From: Sphingomonas gei
GTDB taxonomy: Bacteria; Pseudomonadota; Alphaproteobacteria; Sphingomonadales; Sphingomonadaceae
Assembly (NCBI RefSeq): GCF_004792685.1
Contig: NZ_SRXT01000009.1
Span: 62,001 to 126,000, forward strand
Length of the DNA stretch: 64,000 nucleotides
Reading direction: 5' to 3'
Below the pieces are notes generated by a model that made no database searches, was not told the DNA's origin, and saw only the letters and a list, made by a program, of their open reading frames with translations. Each line of letters starts with the position of its first letter. Within the stretch, counting starts at the first letter, position 1. The position numbers were made by a program, and so were the translations under genes. Shown piece by piece: positions 45,200 through 53,129 of this stretch.

Positions 45200-45480
45200 C
45201 AAGCGGCTCCGCAGAACCACGCATCGCGGGCCGTGATTGCAGCAGGCTTGCGTATGGTTCCGCTCCTGTTTCTCGCGCCAGGAGGCTCCGTCGTCGCGCG
45301 TTCCACGCGGCCTCGGCTGGTTCGCAACGTCGGTTGTTAGCCAGCCGCGCGGGCAGCGCCATCAGGCGAGCCCGCCAAATTGCTGCGCTATCCCGCCAAA
45401 TCGGTCAGGCGGGATCGGCGGCTGCTCACCGCGGGCGTCTGAATGGCAGGTCTTCGATATAGTTTGGCGGTCGGCCGCAG

Positions 45481-46122
45481 TTGCAGCGAGTTGCCGCGCC
45501 CTATGACCCTTGTTTGCGGTGGGCGGCACTTGCCGCATTTGGGGGCGGGACACTGAGCAGCCTATACGATTTCGTCACTTGCGCGCTCGGCGTCTCGGCC
45601 TGCATCGGCGCGATGACCCTGCTGCATCACAGCTGTCGGCGAGGGACCGCCCGGCGCGGCCTGTTGGCCCTTGCCGGCTGGTTGGCGCTCGGCTCGGCGG
45701 CGGCCGTGATGTCAATGTCGCTCGGGAGCGTCATCGGGATCGCCGCCGTCCTGCTGACCTTCAGCCTCTCGGGATTGCTCGCCGTTTTCCTTAGCGCGGA
45801 GCGACGGGCGGATCGGACGAAGCCGGCGCGGGTCGCGGAGCCGGATAGCCGGCCGCGCAGTCGCTGGCGGGGCTGGGCCCGGGGCATGACCGCCTTCTTC
45901 CTCGCGATGTTCGCGGCGCTCGCGGTGGGAGCGGCGTTCGCCGGCCTGCCGGTAGGCGCGCCCGCCGACCGTGTCTCGATCGGCAGCCTGATCGTGCCGT
46001 TCCTCTGGGCCGCCCTCGTCATCTGGGCGCTGGCCGACCGCAAGATCCTGCGCCCGGTCATCGGCATGGTCGGTGCGCTTGCCGTCTCCAGCGCTGCGAT
46101 CGCGTGGGGCCTGCTGGCGTGA
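45481..46122 (+). CDS. Membrane protein joining DUF3325-like and DUF3649-like halves
   Basis: A 213-residue protein with about six predicted helices. The first half (ACIGAMTLLHHSCRRGTARRGLLALAGWLAL) looks like DUF3325; the second (ARGMTAFFLAMFAALAVGAAFAGLP, FLWAALVIWALADRKILRPVIG) looks like DUF3649. In other bacteria these are two separate small genes next to a PepSY gene in siderophore loci, so this may be a fusion. The start at TTG 45481 is uncertain; no strong ribosome site is visible. Its stop overlaps the PepSY gene start (GTGA). Confidence 0.65.
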   Translation: MQRVAAPYDPCLRWAALAAFGGGTLSSLYDFVTCALGVSACIGAMTLLHHSCRRGTARRGLLALAGWLALGSAAAVMSMSLGSVIGIAAVLLTFSLSGLLAVFLSAERRADRTKPARVAEPDSRPRSRWRGWARGMTAFFLAMFAALAVGAAFAGLPVGAPADRVSIGSLIVPFLWAALVIWALADRKILRPVIGMVGALAVSSAAIAWGLLA

Positions 46123-47621
46123 ACGGACCGGAGCCGAAGGTCGCGCGGCGCAAGCTGCTGCTCTCACCGGGATTGGTGGGCGCGGTGCTGGCCGGCCATT
46201 CAGCGGTCGGACTGGCCTTGGCCGCCTTGATTTACCTGGTCTGCCTTTCCGGTTCGCTCGCGGTATTCGCCCAGGAGCTGCAACGCTGGGAGCAGCCCGC
46301 CGGCCCGGTTCTCGAGAGTGTGGCACCCAGGGCGGTGGACGAAGGCTTCAACGCCATTCGCGCCAAGGCGCCGACTTTGGCCAAAAAGACCGTATCGATC
46401 GAACTCCCGTCAGCAGCGGTTCCGCGCCTGACTTTGTCAGCCGGTGGCGACGAAGGCGTTGGCGGCGAGAAATGGCTCGCCGACGCCGCGGGCCGCCCCG
46501 CCGCCAGGATCCGTCGTCCGACCAGCGACTTCATCGTCGCGCTCCATACTGGCCTGCTCTTGCCGGAGGGTATCGGCCGCACCCTGGTCGGCCTGATTGG
46601 CATCGCCTTGCTTGCCCTGTTGCTGTCCGGCGTGCTGGCGCATCCCCGCATGATCAAGGACGCCTTCACGCTGCGCCGGGGCGGTTCCTGGCGTCTGCAG
46701 CAAGCCGATCTGCATAATCGTCTCGGCACCTGGGGACTGCCGTTTTACCTCACGGTGACCCTGACCGGCGTGTTCCTGGGGCTGTTCTTCGTCATCTTCG
46801 CCAGTCTTGCCGCGACCGCTTACAAAGGCGACCTGCGACATGCCTTCAGCGACATGGGGTTCGAGGGGGAGCGGCCGCAGCAGACCGCCGCCGCCGTGCC
46901 GTCGATGTCGGCGATGATAGAAGTCGTTCGCGCCAAGGCCCCCGAGGCCTCGATCCGGTCAGTCAGCATCGAACGTGCGGGCACCAGTGGCCAGAAGGTC
47001 AATGTCACGGTTCACCGGCCTGGCCAGCTGTCGACATACGAACGCTACGTCTTCGATACGTCCGGGCGGATGGTGGACTCGCCGAAGGCCACCGGGGAGA
47101 CAATCAGCAGGCAGATCCTGTTCGCACTCCAACCGCTCCACTTCGGATGGTTTGGCGGGATCGTCGTCAAAGCAGCCTACGGGCTGCTTGGCCTGGCCTT
47201 GTGCGTGATGACATCGAGCGGCGTCACGATCTGGCTGGCCCGACGTCGCGATAAAGGGCGACCCGCGCCGATGTGGGAGCGCATCTGGACCGCGACGATC
47301 TGGGGGCAACCCGTGGCGCTGGCGCTGGCGGCCGCCGTGCCCGTGCTGTGGCGGAGCGAGACCGCAGCTGCAATGGGCTGGGCTGCGGGGGCTGCGAGCG
47401 CGTTCGCCTTGGCGTGCCTCTACCGCAATGATCGAGCCCTCGCGCTCACCCTGCGCCTCCTGACGGCGGTCCTGTTGGTGGCGCTGGCGGTCACGCACGG
47501 CGTCGTTTGGTCAAGGCAGATGGAAGACAGCGCCGGTTGGATTGTCGACGCCGTTCTCATCGTGGGGGCTGCAGTTCTCGCGGCGCCCCTCAGCAAGAGG
47601 GCTGCGGCGCGACCGTCGTAA
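46119..47621 (+). CDS. PepSY-associated transmembrane protein (FoxB/ferric-reductase-like)
   Basis: A 500-residue inner-membrane protein starting at a GTG that overlaps the previous stop by four bases. Helix one lies near residue 30-55 (VGLALAALIYLVCLSGSLAVFAQELQRWEQP), then two periplasmic PepSY-like segments, further helices (LHNRLGTWGLPFYLTVTLTGVFLGLFF; QPLHFGWFGGIVVKAAYGLLGLALCVMTSSGVTIW) with heme-ligand-like histidines, and a four-helix C-terminus. PepSY_TM proteins in siderophore loci reduce periplasmic ferric siderophores. It forms a pair with the DUF3325/DUF3649-like gene. Confidence 0.85.
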   Translation: MNGPEPKVARRKLLLSPGLVGAVLAGHSAVGLALAALIYLVCLSGSLAVFAQELQRWEQPAGPVLESVAPRAVDEGFNAIRAKAPTLAKKTVSIELPSAAVPRLTLSAGGDEGVGGEKWLADAAGRPAARIRRPTSDFIVALHTGLLLPEGIGRTLVGLIGIALLALLLSGVLAHPRMIKDAFTLRRGGSWRLQQADLHNRLGTWGLPFYLTVTLTGVFLGLFFVIFASLAATAYKGDLRHAFSDMGFEGERPQQTAAAVPSMSAMIEVVRAKAPEASIRSVSIERAGTSGQKVNVTVHRPGQLSTYERYVFDTSGRMVDSPKATGETISRQILFALQPLHFGWFGGIVVKAAYGLLGLALCVMTSSGVTIWLARRRDKGRPAPMWERIWTATIWGQPVALALAAAVPVLWRSETAAAMGWAAGAASAFALACLYRNDRALALTLRLLTAVLLVALAVTHGVVWSRQMEDSAGWIVDAVLIVGAAVLAAPLSKRAAARPS

Positions 47622-47760
47622 TCAATTTCTCGTTATACCAAACCGTTGACCGGTCCCTCGCCCATCTGCAGCAGGTGGAAGCCCGTTCGCGTGCCGGGGC
47701 TCTACCGCCAACGCAATATCTAGCGCGGCAACGTCGGAGGAGTGCCCAGAAACGGTTCGC

Positions 47761-48657
47761 TTAGAGCTGGACCCCGAGCGAGGTTGCGAGGTGATCGACG
47801 ATCGCCCTGACCTTAGCTGAGGGCCGTGGACCTGCTGGGAAGACGGCATAGACTTCGGCGGGGTCGAGGCGATAGGGCGCTAGTATCTGCGTAAGCTGGC
47901 CAGAACGCAGTTCCTCTCCCGCCATCAAGCGAGTGGCGAGCGCGATACCTAAGCCCGCTACTGAAGCGGCCAGAACACCTGGTGCAGAATTGATCCAAAG
48001 CCTCGCCGGGACGCTAACGGAGGTGACGGTCTGATTGTGCGTGAAGCGCCAGCTCTCGCGGCCAAACTCACCATGCTGCACGATGCAATCGTGATGGGCG
48101 AGTTCGCCCGGATTGGCCGGTACGCCGTGCTTGGAAAGGTAACTCGGCGCAGCGACCACCAATCGCTCCACCAAAGCAAGCTTGCGGGATCCGAAGGACG
48201 AGTCATCGAGTTGCCCGACGCCAAGGCGGACGGCGATATCGACGCCATCCGTGATGAGGTTTTGTCGCGCGTCGCTCATGATCATTTCGACCCGGAGATC
48301 GGGATGCTGGGCCAGGAATGGCGCCAGAGTTGGAATGACCGCACGGGCGCCATAGAGTACGGGCATCGCGAGGCGGATCACTCCGTGCAGCGAGTCAACT
48401 CCTCTGGTCGCCTGCTCAGCCTCCTCCATCTCTGCGAGTAGATATTTTGCGCGGTCAAGGTAAAGGGCCCCGGCATCCGTCAGCGAGATGCTGCGTGTGG
48501 TGCGCAGTAGAAGCGTCGTACCCAGCCGCGCCTCGAGCGTCCCGACGATCCGCGAGATCGACGGTTGCGAGAGCTCCATCTCCCTCGCCGCACGCGAGAG
48601 ACTGCCGGTTTCCGCCACACGGACGAACACGGCCATTTCCTGCCATCGATCACTCAT
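47761..48657 (-). CDS. LysR-type transcriptional regulator
   Basis: A 298-residue regulator. The winged HTH reads FVRVAETGSLSRAAREMELSQPSISRIVGTLEARLGTTLLLRTTRSISLTDAG in family pattern (HTH residues ~10-55), with the substrate-binding domain after it. The ATG at 48657 is chosen because it gives the standard N-terminus; the open frame continues to 48930 across the promoter and is rejected. It faces a wrecked peroxiredoxin gene (48760-48836). Its promoter region matches that before the intact peroxiredoxin at 11620, which it therefore probably controls from a distance, most likely in response to oxidants or electrophiles. Confidence 0.9.
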   Translation of the reverse strand: MSDRWQEMAVFVRVAETGSLSRAAREMELSQPSISRIVGTLEARLGTTLLLRTTRSISLTDAGALYLDRAKYLLAEMEEAEQATRGVDSLHGVIRLAMPVLYGARAVIPTLAPFLAQHPDLRVEMIMSDARQNLITDGVDIAVRLGVGQLDDSSFGSRKLALVERLVVAAPSYLSKHGVPANPGELAHHDCIVQHGEFGRESWRFTHNQTVTSVSVPARLWINSAPGVLAASVAGLGIALATRLMAGEELRSGQLTQILAPYRLDPAEVYAVFPAGPRPSAKVRAIVDHLATSLGVQL

Positions 48658-48665
48658 TTGATTTC

Positions 48666-48698
48666 CGGATATATGTTCTTCGTATTGCGTGGATACAC
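48666..48698. promoter_or_regulatory. LysR regulatory region, twin of 11524-11556
   Basis: CGGATATATGTT (48666-48677) and TACAC (48694-48698) have the same 28-base spacing as at 11524-11556. The intervening TATTGCGTGGATA has the T-N11-A form of LysR boxes. It lies between the LysR start and the peroxiredoxin remnant. Confidence 0.6.
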
Positions 48699-48759
48699 CA
48701 ACCTTTACGGATGGCATAGTTGCTAGCCGACGGCGGCTTACTCGATCCGGAGATAGGCG

Positions 48760-48836
48760 ATGAAACTTCCCGCCGGCCCAATCCCTCCACTCCGTTGCCG
48801 GTGCTCGACCGGCTAGGCGCGAATGCCACGGCCTGA
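48760..48836 (+). pseudogene. Collapsed peroxiredoxin gene (start and end joined)
   Basis: A GGAG site and ATGAAACT match the start of the intact peroxiredoxin at 11620. Only about 20 bases later, 48780-48836 aligns without gaps to the last 57 bases of that gene, roughly two thirds identical by eye. The encoded tail PLPVLDRLGANATA-stop corresponds to LLPVLDSLRARAQA-stop. About 600 bases of the middle are gone and the ends are out of frame. It lies divergent from the intact LysR gene, where the intact partner would be expected. Confidence 0.75.
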
Positions 48837-48897
48837 ACTTCGGCCCATGCGCTGTGACGAGCGCGCGGGCGCCCCCAAATGGCCGGTTTGGTGTCGG

Positions 48898-48921
48898 GGC
48901 AGCAGACACATGAAGATCGGA
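48898..48921 (+). pseudogene. Possible remnant start of the F420-reductase-like gene
   Basis: GGCAGCA, a five-base spacer and ATGAAGATCGGA nearly repeat the leader and first codons of the gene at 14976, where GGCAGCA is followed by a six-base spacer and the same twelve bases. Similarity stops after this. It lies 60 bases after the peroxiredoxin remnant, in the order expected of a collapsed copy of the 11.6-15.6 kb operon. A chance match cannot be excluded. Confidence 0.35.
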
Positions 48922-48973
48922 GCGGTTCACCGAGCCATTTGCGGTCGTCGTTCAGCCAAAAGTGAGCCGATCA

Positions 48974-49237
48974 ATGCAAGTGATAGTTTTGGTAATCGTC
49001 GAGCCCGACACTGAGTCGATCACCATCCATGAATCGCGCGAGAGTGCTTTAGCGGCGCTTAGAAGTTTCATTGATGCGCGGTGGCTCAAGCGATTTGGTG
49101 TAGCGTTTCCACAGGCGGAGGCTTCAACAGACGATCTGGCGCGCCAGTACTTCTCGGCTGCCAGCGGCACGTTCATCATTGGCGAGGCGAGCTTGAGCGA
49201 AATAGAGTCGCTTTATGATTCAGACCGGCTACCTTGA
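48974..49237 (+). CDS. Small hypothetical protein
   Basis: An 87-residue protein from ATG 48974, or 91 from GTG 48962; neither has a strong ribosome site. I do not recognise it. It has a short beta start (VIVLVIVEPDTESITIHES), a central helix (ALAALRSFIDARWLKRFG) and a C-terminal FIIGEASLSEIESLY. It is the first gene of the run leading to the tra operon and may belong to the mobile element. Confidence 0.5.
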   Translation: MQVIVLVIVEPDTESITIHESRESALAALRSFIDARWLKRFGVAFPQAEASTDDLARQYFSAASGTFIIGEASLSEIESLYDSDRLP

Positions 49238-49300
49238 GCCCGGCGGTCTTCGGGCCGCCGTCGGTCCATTGAGCCGTCGGTGCAGCAGCAGTCACAGTTG

Positions 49301-49705
49301 ATGTTCGAATGCTTGATCCTGGGAGACAGCACCGCGCTCGGCGCGGGCAGGGCTATCAACGCGACCCATATCGTCCGCTGCGACGTCCTCGCCGTTGAAG
49401 GTGCTAGTGCCGCTCAGATCCTGACGTGGCCACGAGCGCCAAAACGGTATTCCACGATCATCGTCGCTGTCGGTTCAAACGACGCGCCGACGCCGCCGTT
49501 GCGGCGAGCTCTCGTCCGGATCAGGGTCGGGCTGGCAGCGCGCAGGGTCATCTGGCTGCTTCCCTATGCGCGCTCTAACGCGGCGATCGTCAACTCGATC
49601 GCTATCTCCTTTGCCGACGAGTCCCTTGATCTGGCACAATTCCCGTCGAGAGACCGCGTGCATCCTTCCCGGTACGAGGACCTAGTGAAGGTTTTGCTCA
49701 AGTAG
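49301..49705 (+). CDS. SGNH/GDSL hydrolase-like protein
   Basis: A 134-residue protein from ATG 49301. It shows the SGNH blocks in order: ILGDSTALG (nucleophile Ser10), VAVGSNDAPTP (block III Asn), and DRVHPSRYEDL (Asp118, His121 as the acid/base pair). The size is small for the family, so it may be a minimal esterase or lipase, perhaps acting on peptidoglycan or surface esters. It lies in the accessory segment upstream of the conjugation operon, together with a lytic transglycosylase. Confidence 0.65.
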   Translation: MFECLILGDSTALGAGRAINATHIVRCDVLAVEGASAAQILTWPRAPKRYSTIIVAVGSNDAPTPPLRRALVRIRVGLAARRVIWLLPYARSNAAIVNSIAISFADESLDLAQFPSRDRVHPSRYEDLVKVLLK

Positions 49706-49812
49706 CGTAATTGGTTCGAGGATCATTTCGCGCCGAGTTTTGTTCATCCAAAAGAAACTCGACGCTGGCAAGTCTCAAGCAGCAGGCAGAACCTTGCTCC
49801 GAGAGGACGGAC

Positions 49813-50082
49813 ATGACTGGGATGACGCAATCAGAACTGGCGAACTGGATCGCGCTTTACGCCGCAACGGGGCTTTGCTGCGGTATCGCGCTGATCTTGT
49901 CTATCATCGTGACAATTGGCGAGTTCCACCGGACCCGGGCGTGGACATCGGTGAAGACGCCCGCGGATGCCCTCCGCCTCGTCCCTAGGACATGGTGGCG
50001 GTGGCAACGGCGATATCTGCTCTCGACGCCGGTGACGCTCCTTATCGTCGGATCGTTCGCCGCAACGCTTTCGTGGACCTGA
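49813..50082 (+). CDS. Small two-helix membrane protein
   Basis: An 89-residue protein with GAGAGGA before the ATG. Two membrane helices are predicted (WIALYAATGLCCGIALILSIIVTIG and LLSTPVTLLIVGSFAATLS), separated by a basic loop with TWWRWQRRYL. No family recognised. It converges on the DUF1173-like gene. Confidence 0.55.
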   Translation: MTGMTQSELANWIALYAATGLCCGIALILSIIVTIGEFHRTRAWTSVKTPADALRLVPRTWWRWQRRYLLSTPVTLLIVGSFAATLSWT

Positions 50083-50102
50083 CCGCACAGATCGCTCGCC
50101 CG

Positions 50103-51398
50103 TCACTCGGACAGGTGGCGCGCGAGGATATCGCCGATGCGCGCTTCGTCTACGTCTTCGGGCGAAATGCACACAACCGGCGCGATCGCCGCGAGTTTCG
50201 GGTGTCTGGCGATCTTGGCCGCACGGTGCTCATCGCTTAGCGAGCCCATTGCCTCGATGACAAGTTGCCGTATTTCGCCAGTCCGCCGCGAGCGAGCCTC
50301 CAGCAAAAAATCCGGACGGCAGGAACCAAGCGGTGTCAGCATGTCGAAAACAGGCTTCTCGATCGCAATCTCGATCTCATCACGCGCGAATGCTTTCCTG
50401 GTGCGCAGGAGCGCGCGCAGGGCGCTTCGCTCGAACTCGCTTTCGATAGGTACGAACCGGTTCCCTGAGAACACCGGCTGCGCGTATGCGCGCAACGGAG
50501 CAAGGCCGCGTGCTTCGGGATATTGACCGATCAGCACGATAACGAGGAACGGACCTTTGACAGGGTTATCTCGCACCGACGGTGACTGAACTCTGTTGGC
50601 GATCACGATCGGGGCCGAGTCCGCAGGATAGATGGTCCCGCCTCTGAATTCGGGGGCGTAGATGGTGAGGAACCCCTGCGGAGCATGACCGCGAGGCCAT
50701 GTGGGGGAGAGGCTGCGCAGGGTGGCGTAGGCGCGCTTGCTCTCCAGCGCGGCGGGGTGCGTCCACAAGGCCCGGCCGAGCTCGATGCCGGGAGCGATCT
50801 CGATCCGTGCAGCCGCGGCGCTGACTTTCCTGAACTCCTGGGTGATGGAACGTTCGGGCGGCTCCGCAGAGATCGGCGGTACGACATTGAGCCCTGACAC
50901 GTTTAGCAGCCGCCAGAGCAGGCGTGCCAATTTCGGAAGGGACGCGCTCCTGGTGCGATCGTCGCTACTGTCTTCTTCCGGCCGTTGTGCCAGCTTTTCC
51001 GGCGCCGGTCGCAGGGCTTCAAAGTAGCCTGAAGGTGGGTCGGCCGGGGTTTCCGGGTTGCGTACCTGGCTAATTCGATTTGTCGCTTGATCACGAAAGA
51101 ACGGACAATCGGGCTGATGCTCGGCGCGCCCTGCTCCCGTGAGCCGACGCAGGTAGTAGGTCTCCGCATCCGACAGGAAGACCGGGAGTAATATCGGTGG
51201 CGCGCACGCGCTGCCGAGACAGTCGCAGGCTATCCATTTTTCGCCGATACGCGCTTGCTGTACCAGCACGATGGCCGCCTCTTCATCGGCCCTGGCATCC
51301 CCCCCGGCGTACCATCGCACGAGCGCTTCGCGAACTGGCGCGGGGAGGGTGATCCGTGGGCTTCCGAGCCCGATGCTGTAACGATCGATCAGCCACAT
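50103..51398 (-). CDS. DUF1173-like protein of conjugative elements
   Basis: A soluble protein of about 431 residues from ATG 51398. The N-terminal part has KWIACDCLGSACAPPILLPVFLS and GRAEHQPDCPFF, a Cys/His arrangement (C-x-C, then H-x-x-x-C) seen in DUF1173 proteins on sphingomonad and rhizobial mobile elements. The C-terminal part (KPVFDMLTPLGSCRPDFLLEARSRRTGEIRQLVIEAMG, residues ~350-390) has the Asp...Glu-x-x spacing of a PD-(D/E)XK nuclease core. Function unknown. Its 5' end is divergent from the lytic transglycosylase gene. Confidence 0.6.
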   Translation of the reverse strand: MWLIDRYSIGLGSPRITLPAPVREALVRWYAGGDARADEEAAIVLVQQARIGEKWIACDCLGSACAPPILLPVFLSDAETYYLRRLTGAGRAEHQPDCPFFRDQATNRISQVRNPETPADPPSGYFEALRPAPEKLAQRPEEDSSDDRTRSASLPKLARLLWRLLNVSGLNVVPPISAEPPERSITQEFRKVSAAAARIEIAPGIELGRALWTHPAALESKRAYATLRSLSPTWPRGHAPQGFLTIYAPEFRGGTIYPADSAPIVIANRVQSPSVRDNPVKGPFLVIVLIGQYPEARGLAPLRAYAQPVFSGNRFVPIESEFERSALRALLRTRKAFARDEIEIAIEKPVFDMLTPLGSCRPDFLLEARSRRTGEIRQLVIEAMGSLSDEHRAAKIARHPKLAAIAPVVCISPEDVDEARIGDILARHLSE

Positions 51399-51505
51399 AC
51401 AGGCACCTGAAAGCGAATTTTCAAGAAGGCTCGTCCAGTCGCGGCACGTTGACAATCGACATTTGCCTGATCTCAACTTCCCTTCGAGCCGGTTTGGAGG
51501 TCGGG

Positions 51506-52495
51506 ATGCGGTCGGTGTTTGTGCGGAGTTTGATACTTTGGGCGGCATTGGCGTCCGGATCGCAGGCGCAGGTGCCTGGAGCGAACCCCGCCAGAACGGT
51601 GCAGCTCATACAGCTGGGTGCGGCATCTGCCGGATCACCAACGGTGCTCCAATCAGCACCATCCCACGGGGCGGCCGACACGGAAGTCGTCGTAGGGCCG
51701 GCGAACGCCGTAAGCAGTATGGACGCCTTTCGCGTCCACGATCTGAGCCGGCGATGGGTCGAGTTCGAAATGCGAAACAGCTTCCAGTCGCTCCGACCCG
51801 GCGAGGCACGGGCGGCGGCTGACAAAGACCCCTTCGCCCAAGTCGGGGTGGCCCTGATTGGCGCGACGCCATCGGCTGGGGACGTGCAGCCAACCGCACC
51901 AATTTTAGTCCCGGGATGGATGCGCGACGGTCTGGCGTTCACGGGCGCTATGAGGACCTATATCCCGCGCTGCGCGACGACGGCCTATCGTCCCGCAGGA
52001 TTTCTCAGTCCTGCCGCCGAAAGTCGGCGGTCTGGATTCTACACGCTCATGAGCGACATCGCCTGCCAGTACGGCATTCCGACCGGGCTCTTCGATGCGA
52101 TGATCATTCGCGAAAGCGGGTATCAGCCAACACTCTACTCGCCGAAGAACGCGTTCGGATTGACTCAACTCATGCCGGAGACGGCCGCTGGTCTCGGCGT
52201 GAACCGCTATGACACCGAGCAGAATCTGCGGGGGGGCGCAGCTTATCTTCGGCAGCAACTCGACCACTTCGGCCAGGTTCATTTGGCGCTCGCGGCCTAT
52301 AATGCTGGACCCGGGCGTGTGCGAAACGGTGTGCTGCCGCGGATCGCTGAGACCCGCGCTTATGTGGATAACATTTTGCTGAACTGGCAGCGGCTCGCTT
52401 CGGTGTCGATGAGGCCGAAGCGTTCGCTGAACGACATCCAAGCCATTGCAGAGCCGGCGCCGCCTCTTCGATCGGTCAGCGTCTCGACCTACTAG
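51506..52495 (+). CDS. Lytic transglycosylase, conjugation-associated
   Basis: A 329-residue exported protein. The signal peptide ends near SGSQAQ (about residue 22). A linker of about 150 residues precedes the SLT domain with the catalytic Glu in FDAMIIRESGYQPTLYS, then NAFGLTQLMPETAAGLGV and LALAAYNAGPGRVRNG. GGAGG precedes ATG. Such enzymes open peptidoglycan for assembly of the conjugation channel; the location ahead of the tra operon agrees. Confidence 0.88.
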   Translation: MRSVFVRSLILWAALASGSQAQVPGANPARTVQLIQLGAASAGSPTVLQSAPSHGAADTEVVVGPANAVSSMDAFRVHDLSRRWVEFEMRNSFQSLRPGEARAAADKDPFAQVGVALIGATPSAGDVQPTAPILVPGWMRDGLAFTGAMRTYIPRCATTAYRPAGFLSPAAESRRSGFYTLMSDIACQYGIPTGLFDAMIIRESGYQPTLYSPKNAFGLTQLMPETAAGLGVNRYDTEQNLRGGAAYLRQQLDHFGQVHLALAAYNAGPGRVRNGVLPRIAETRAYVDNILLNWQRLASVSMRPKRSLNDIQAIAEPAPPLRSVSVSTY

Positions 52496-52499
52496 GTGC

Positions 52500-53027
52500 T
52501 CAAAGCCCGAGGCGGCTTGTCTCGGAAATTACCGCTCGGCGTGCCATGATATTCATGACTTCCTTGACCAGTTTCTCAACCATGGCCTCCTTGAGCGGAA
52601 CGGCCCATTCCTGCCGTATCTCCGTGCCGTCGATGCCGTCGATTTCATCTAAAGCCTGGACCAGCATCGCCGGAAGGCCACTGAAGAGCTCGGACAGCAT
52701 CGACAGCAAAGTCGCGAAGCGTTCGTCGTGGACAGCAGCTTCATCGATCGCTGTCTCGACACTGATGATGGCCTGCATGAGGCTCATATCGAGCGCGGTT
52801 AAGATCCTCCTGAACTCGACGAGGGAGATACTTGGGCGCTTGGCCGGATTGCGGTGAAGCAAAAGGCCAAGCCGGCTTTTGCTGATGCCCGTCTTCGCCG
52901 CGAGCTCGCGAATGTGCAGCCCCTTCTCTGCCATCGTCCGCTGAATGAGCGGGATGTAGTCGTGCGGCTCGCCATCAGCGTGATTCTCGGGATCTCCCGG
53001 TCCCCTGGGAATGGGAAGGGATTGCAT
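52500..53027 (-). CDS. XRE-like HTH protein
   Basis: A 175-residue protein. The N-terminal segment MAEKGLHIRELAAKTGISKSRLGLLLHRNP (residues ~32-61) is an XRE-type helix-turn-helix. The C-terminal half is helical and acidic, with no family I recognise. Two adjacent perfect inverted repeats lie 30-62 bases upstream of the start, as expected for autoregulation. Position between the transglycosylase and the tra operon suggests control of transfer genes. Confidence 0.7.
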   Translation of the reverse strand: MQSLPIPRGPGDPENHADGEPHDYIPLIQRTMAEKGLHIRELAAKTGISKSRLGLLLHRNPAKRPSISLVEFRRILTALDMSLMQAIISVETAIDEAAVHDERFATLLSMLSELFSGLPAMLVQALDEIDGIDGTEIRQEWAVPLKEAMVEKLVKEVMNIMARRAVISETSRLGL

Positions 53028-53056
53028 CGCTGTGCCCCGCTTCAGCCTCCTGGATT

Positions 53057-53089
53057 TGTGACGAAATCACAGTTGCGAGTTAATCGCAA
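53057..53089. promoter_or_regulatory. Two adjacent inverted repeats upstream of the HTH gene
   Basis: TGTGA-CGAAA-TCACA (53057-53071) and TTGCGA-GTTAA-TCGCAA (53073-53089) stand one base apart. Each is a perfect palindrome with a five-base centre. They lie between the HTH gene and the next minus-strand gene, a natural place for a regulator binding as two dimers. Confidence 0.6.
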
Positions 53090-53129
53090 GACTATGTGAA
53101 GTTGGGCGGATGCGACGGTGGAAGGTTAA

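Noticed and set aside
44007..45362. A 451-residue fusion including the siderophore-interacting protein
   Set aside because: The first 207 residues are a low-complexity shadow of the overlapping unknown gene; the family starts at 44741.
47761..48930. Longer LysR starting at 48930
   Set aside because: The first 91 codons run across the promoter region and the peroxiredoxin remnant and are unlike the family; ATG 48657 gives the standard start.
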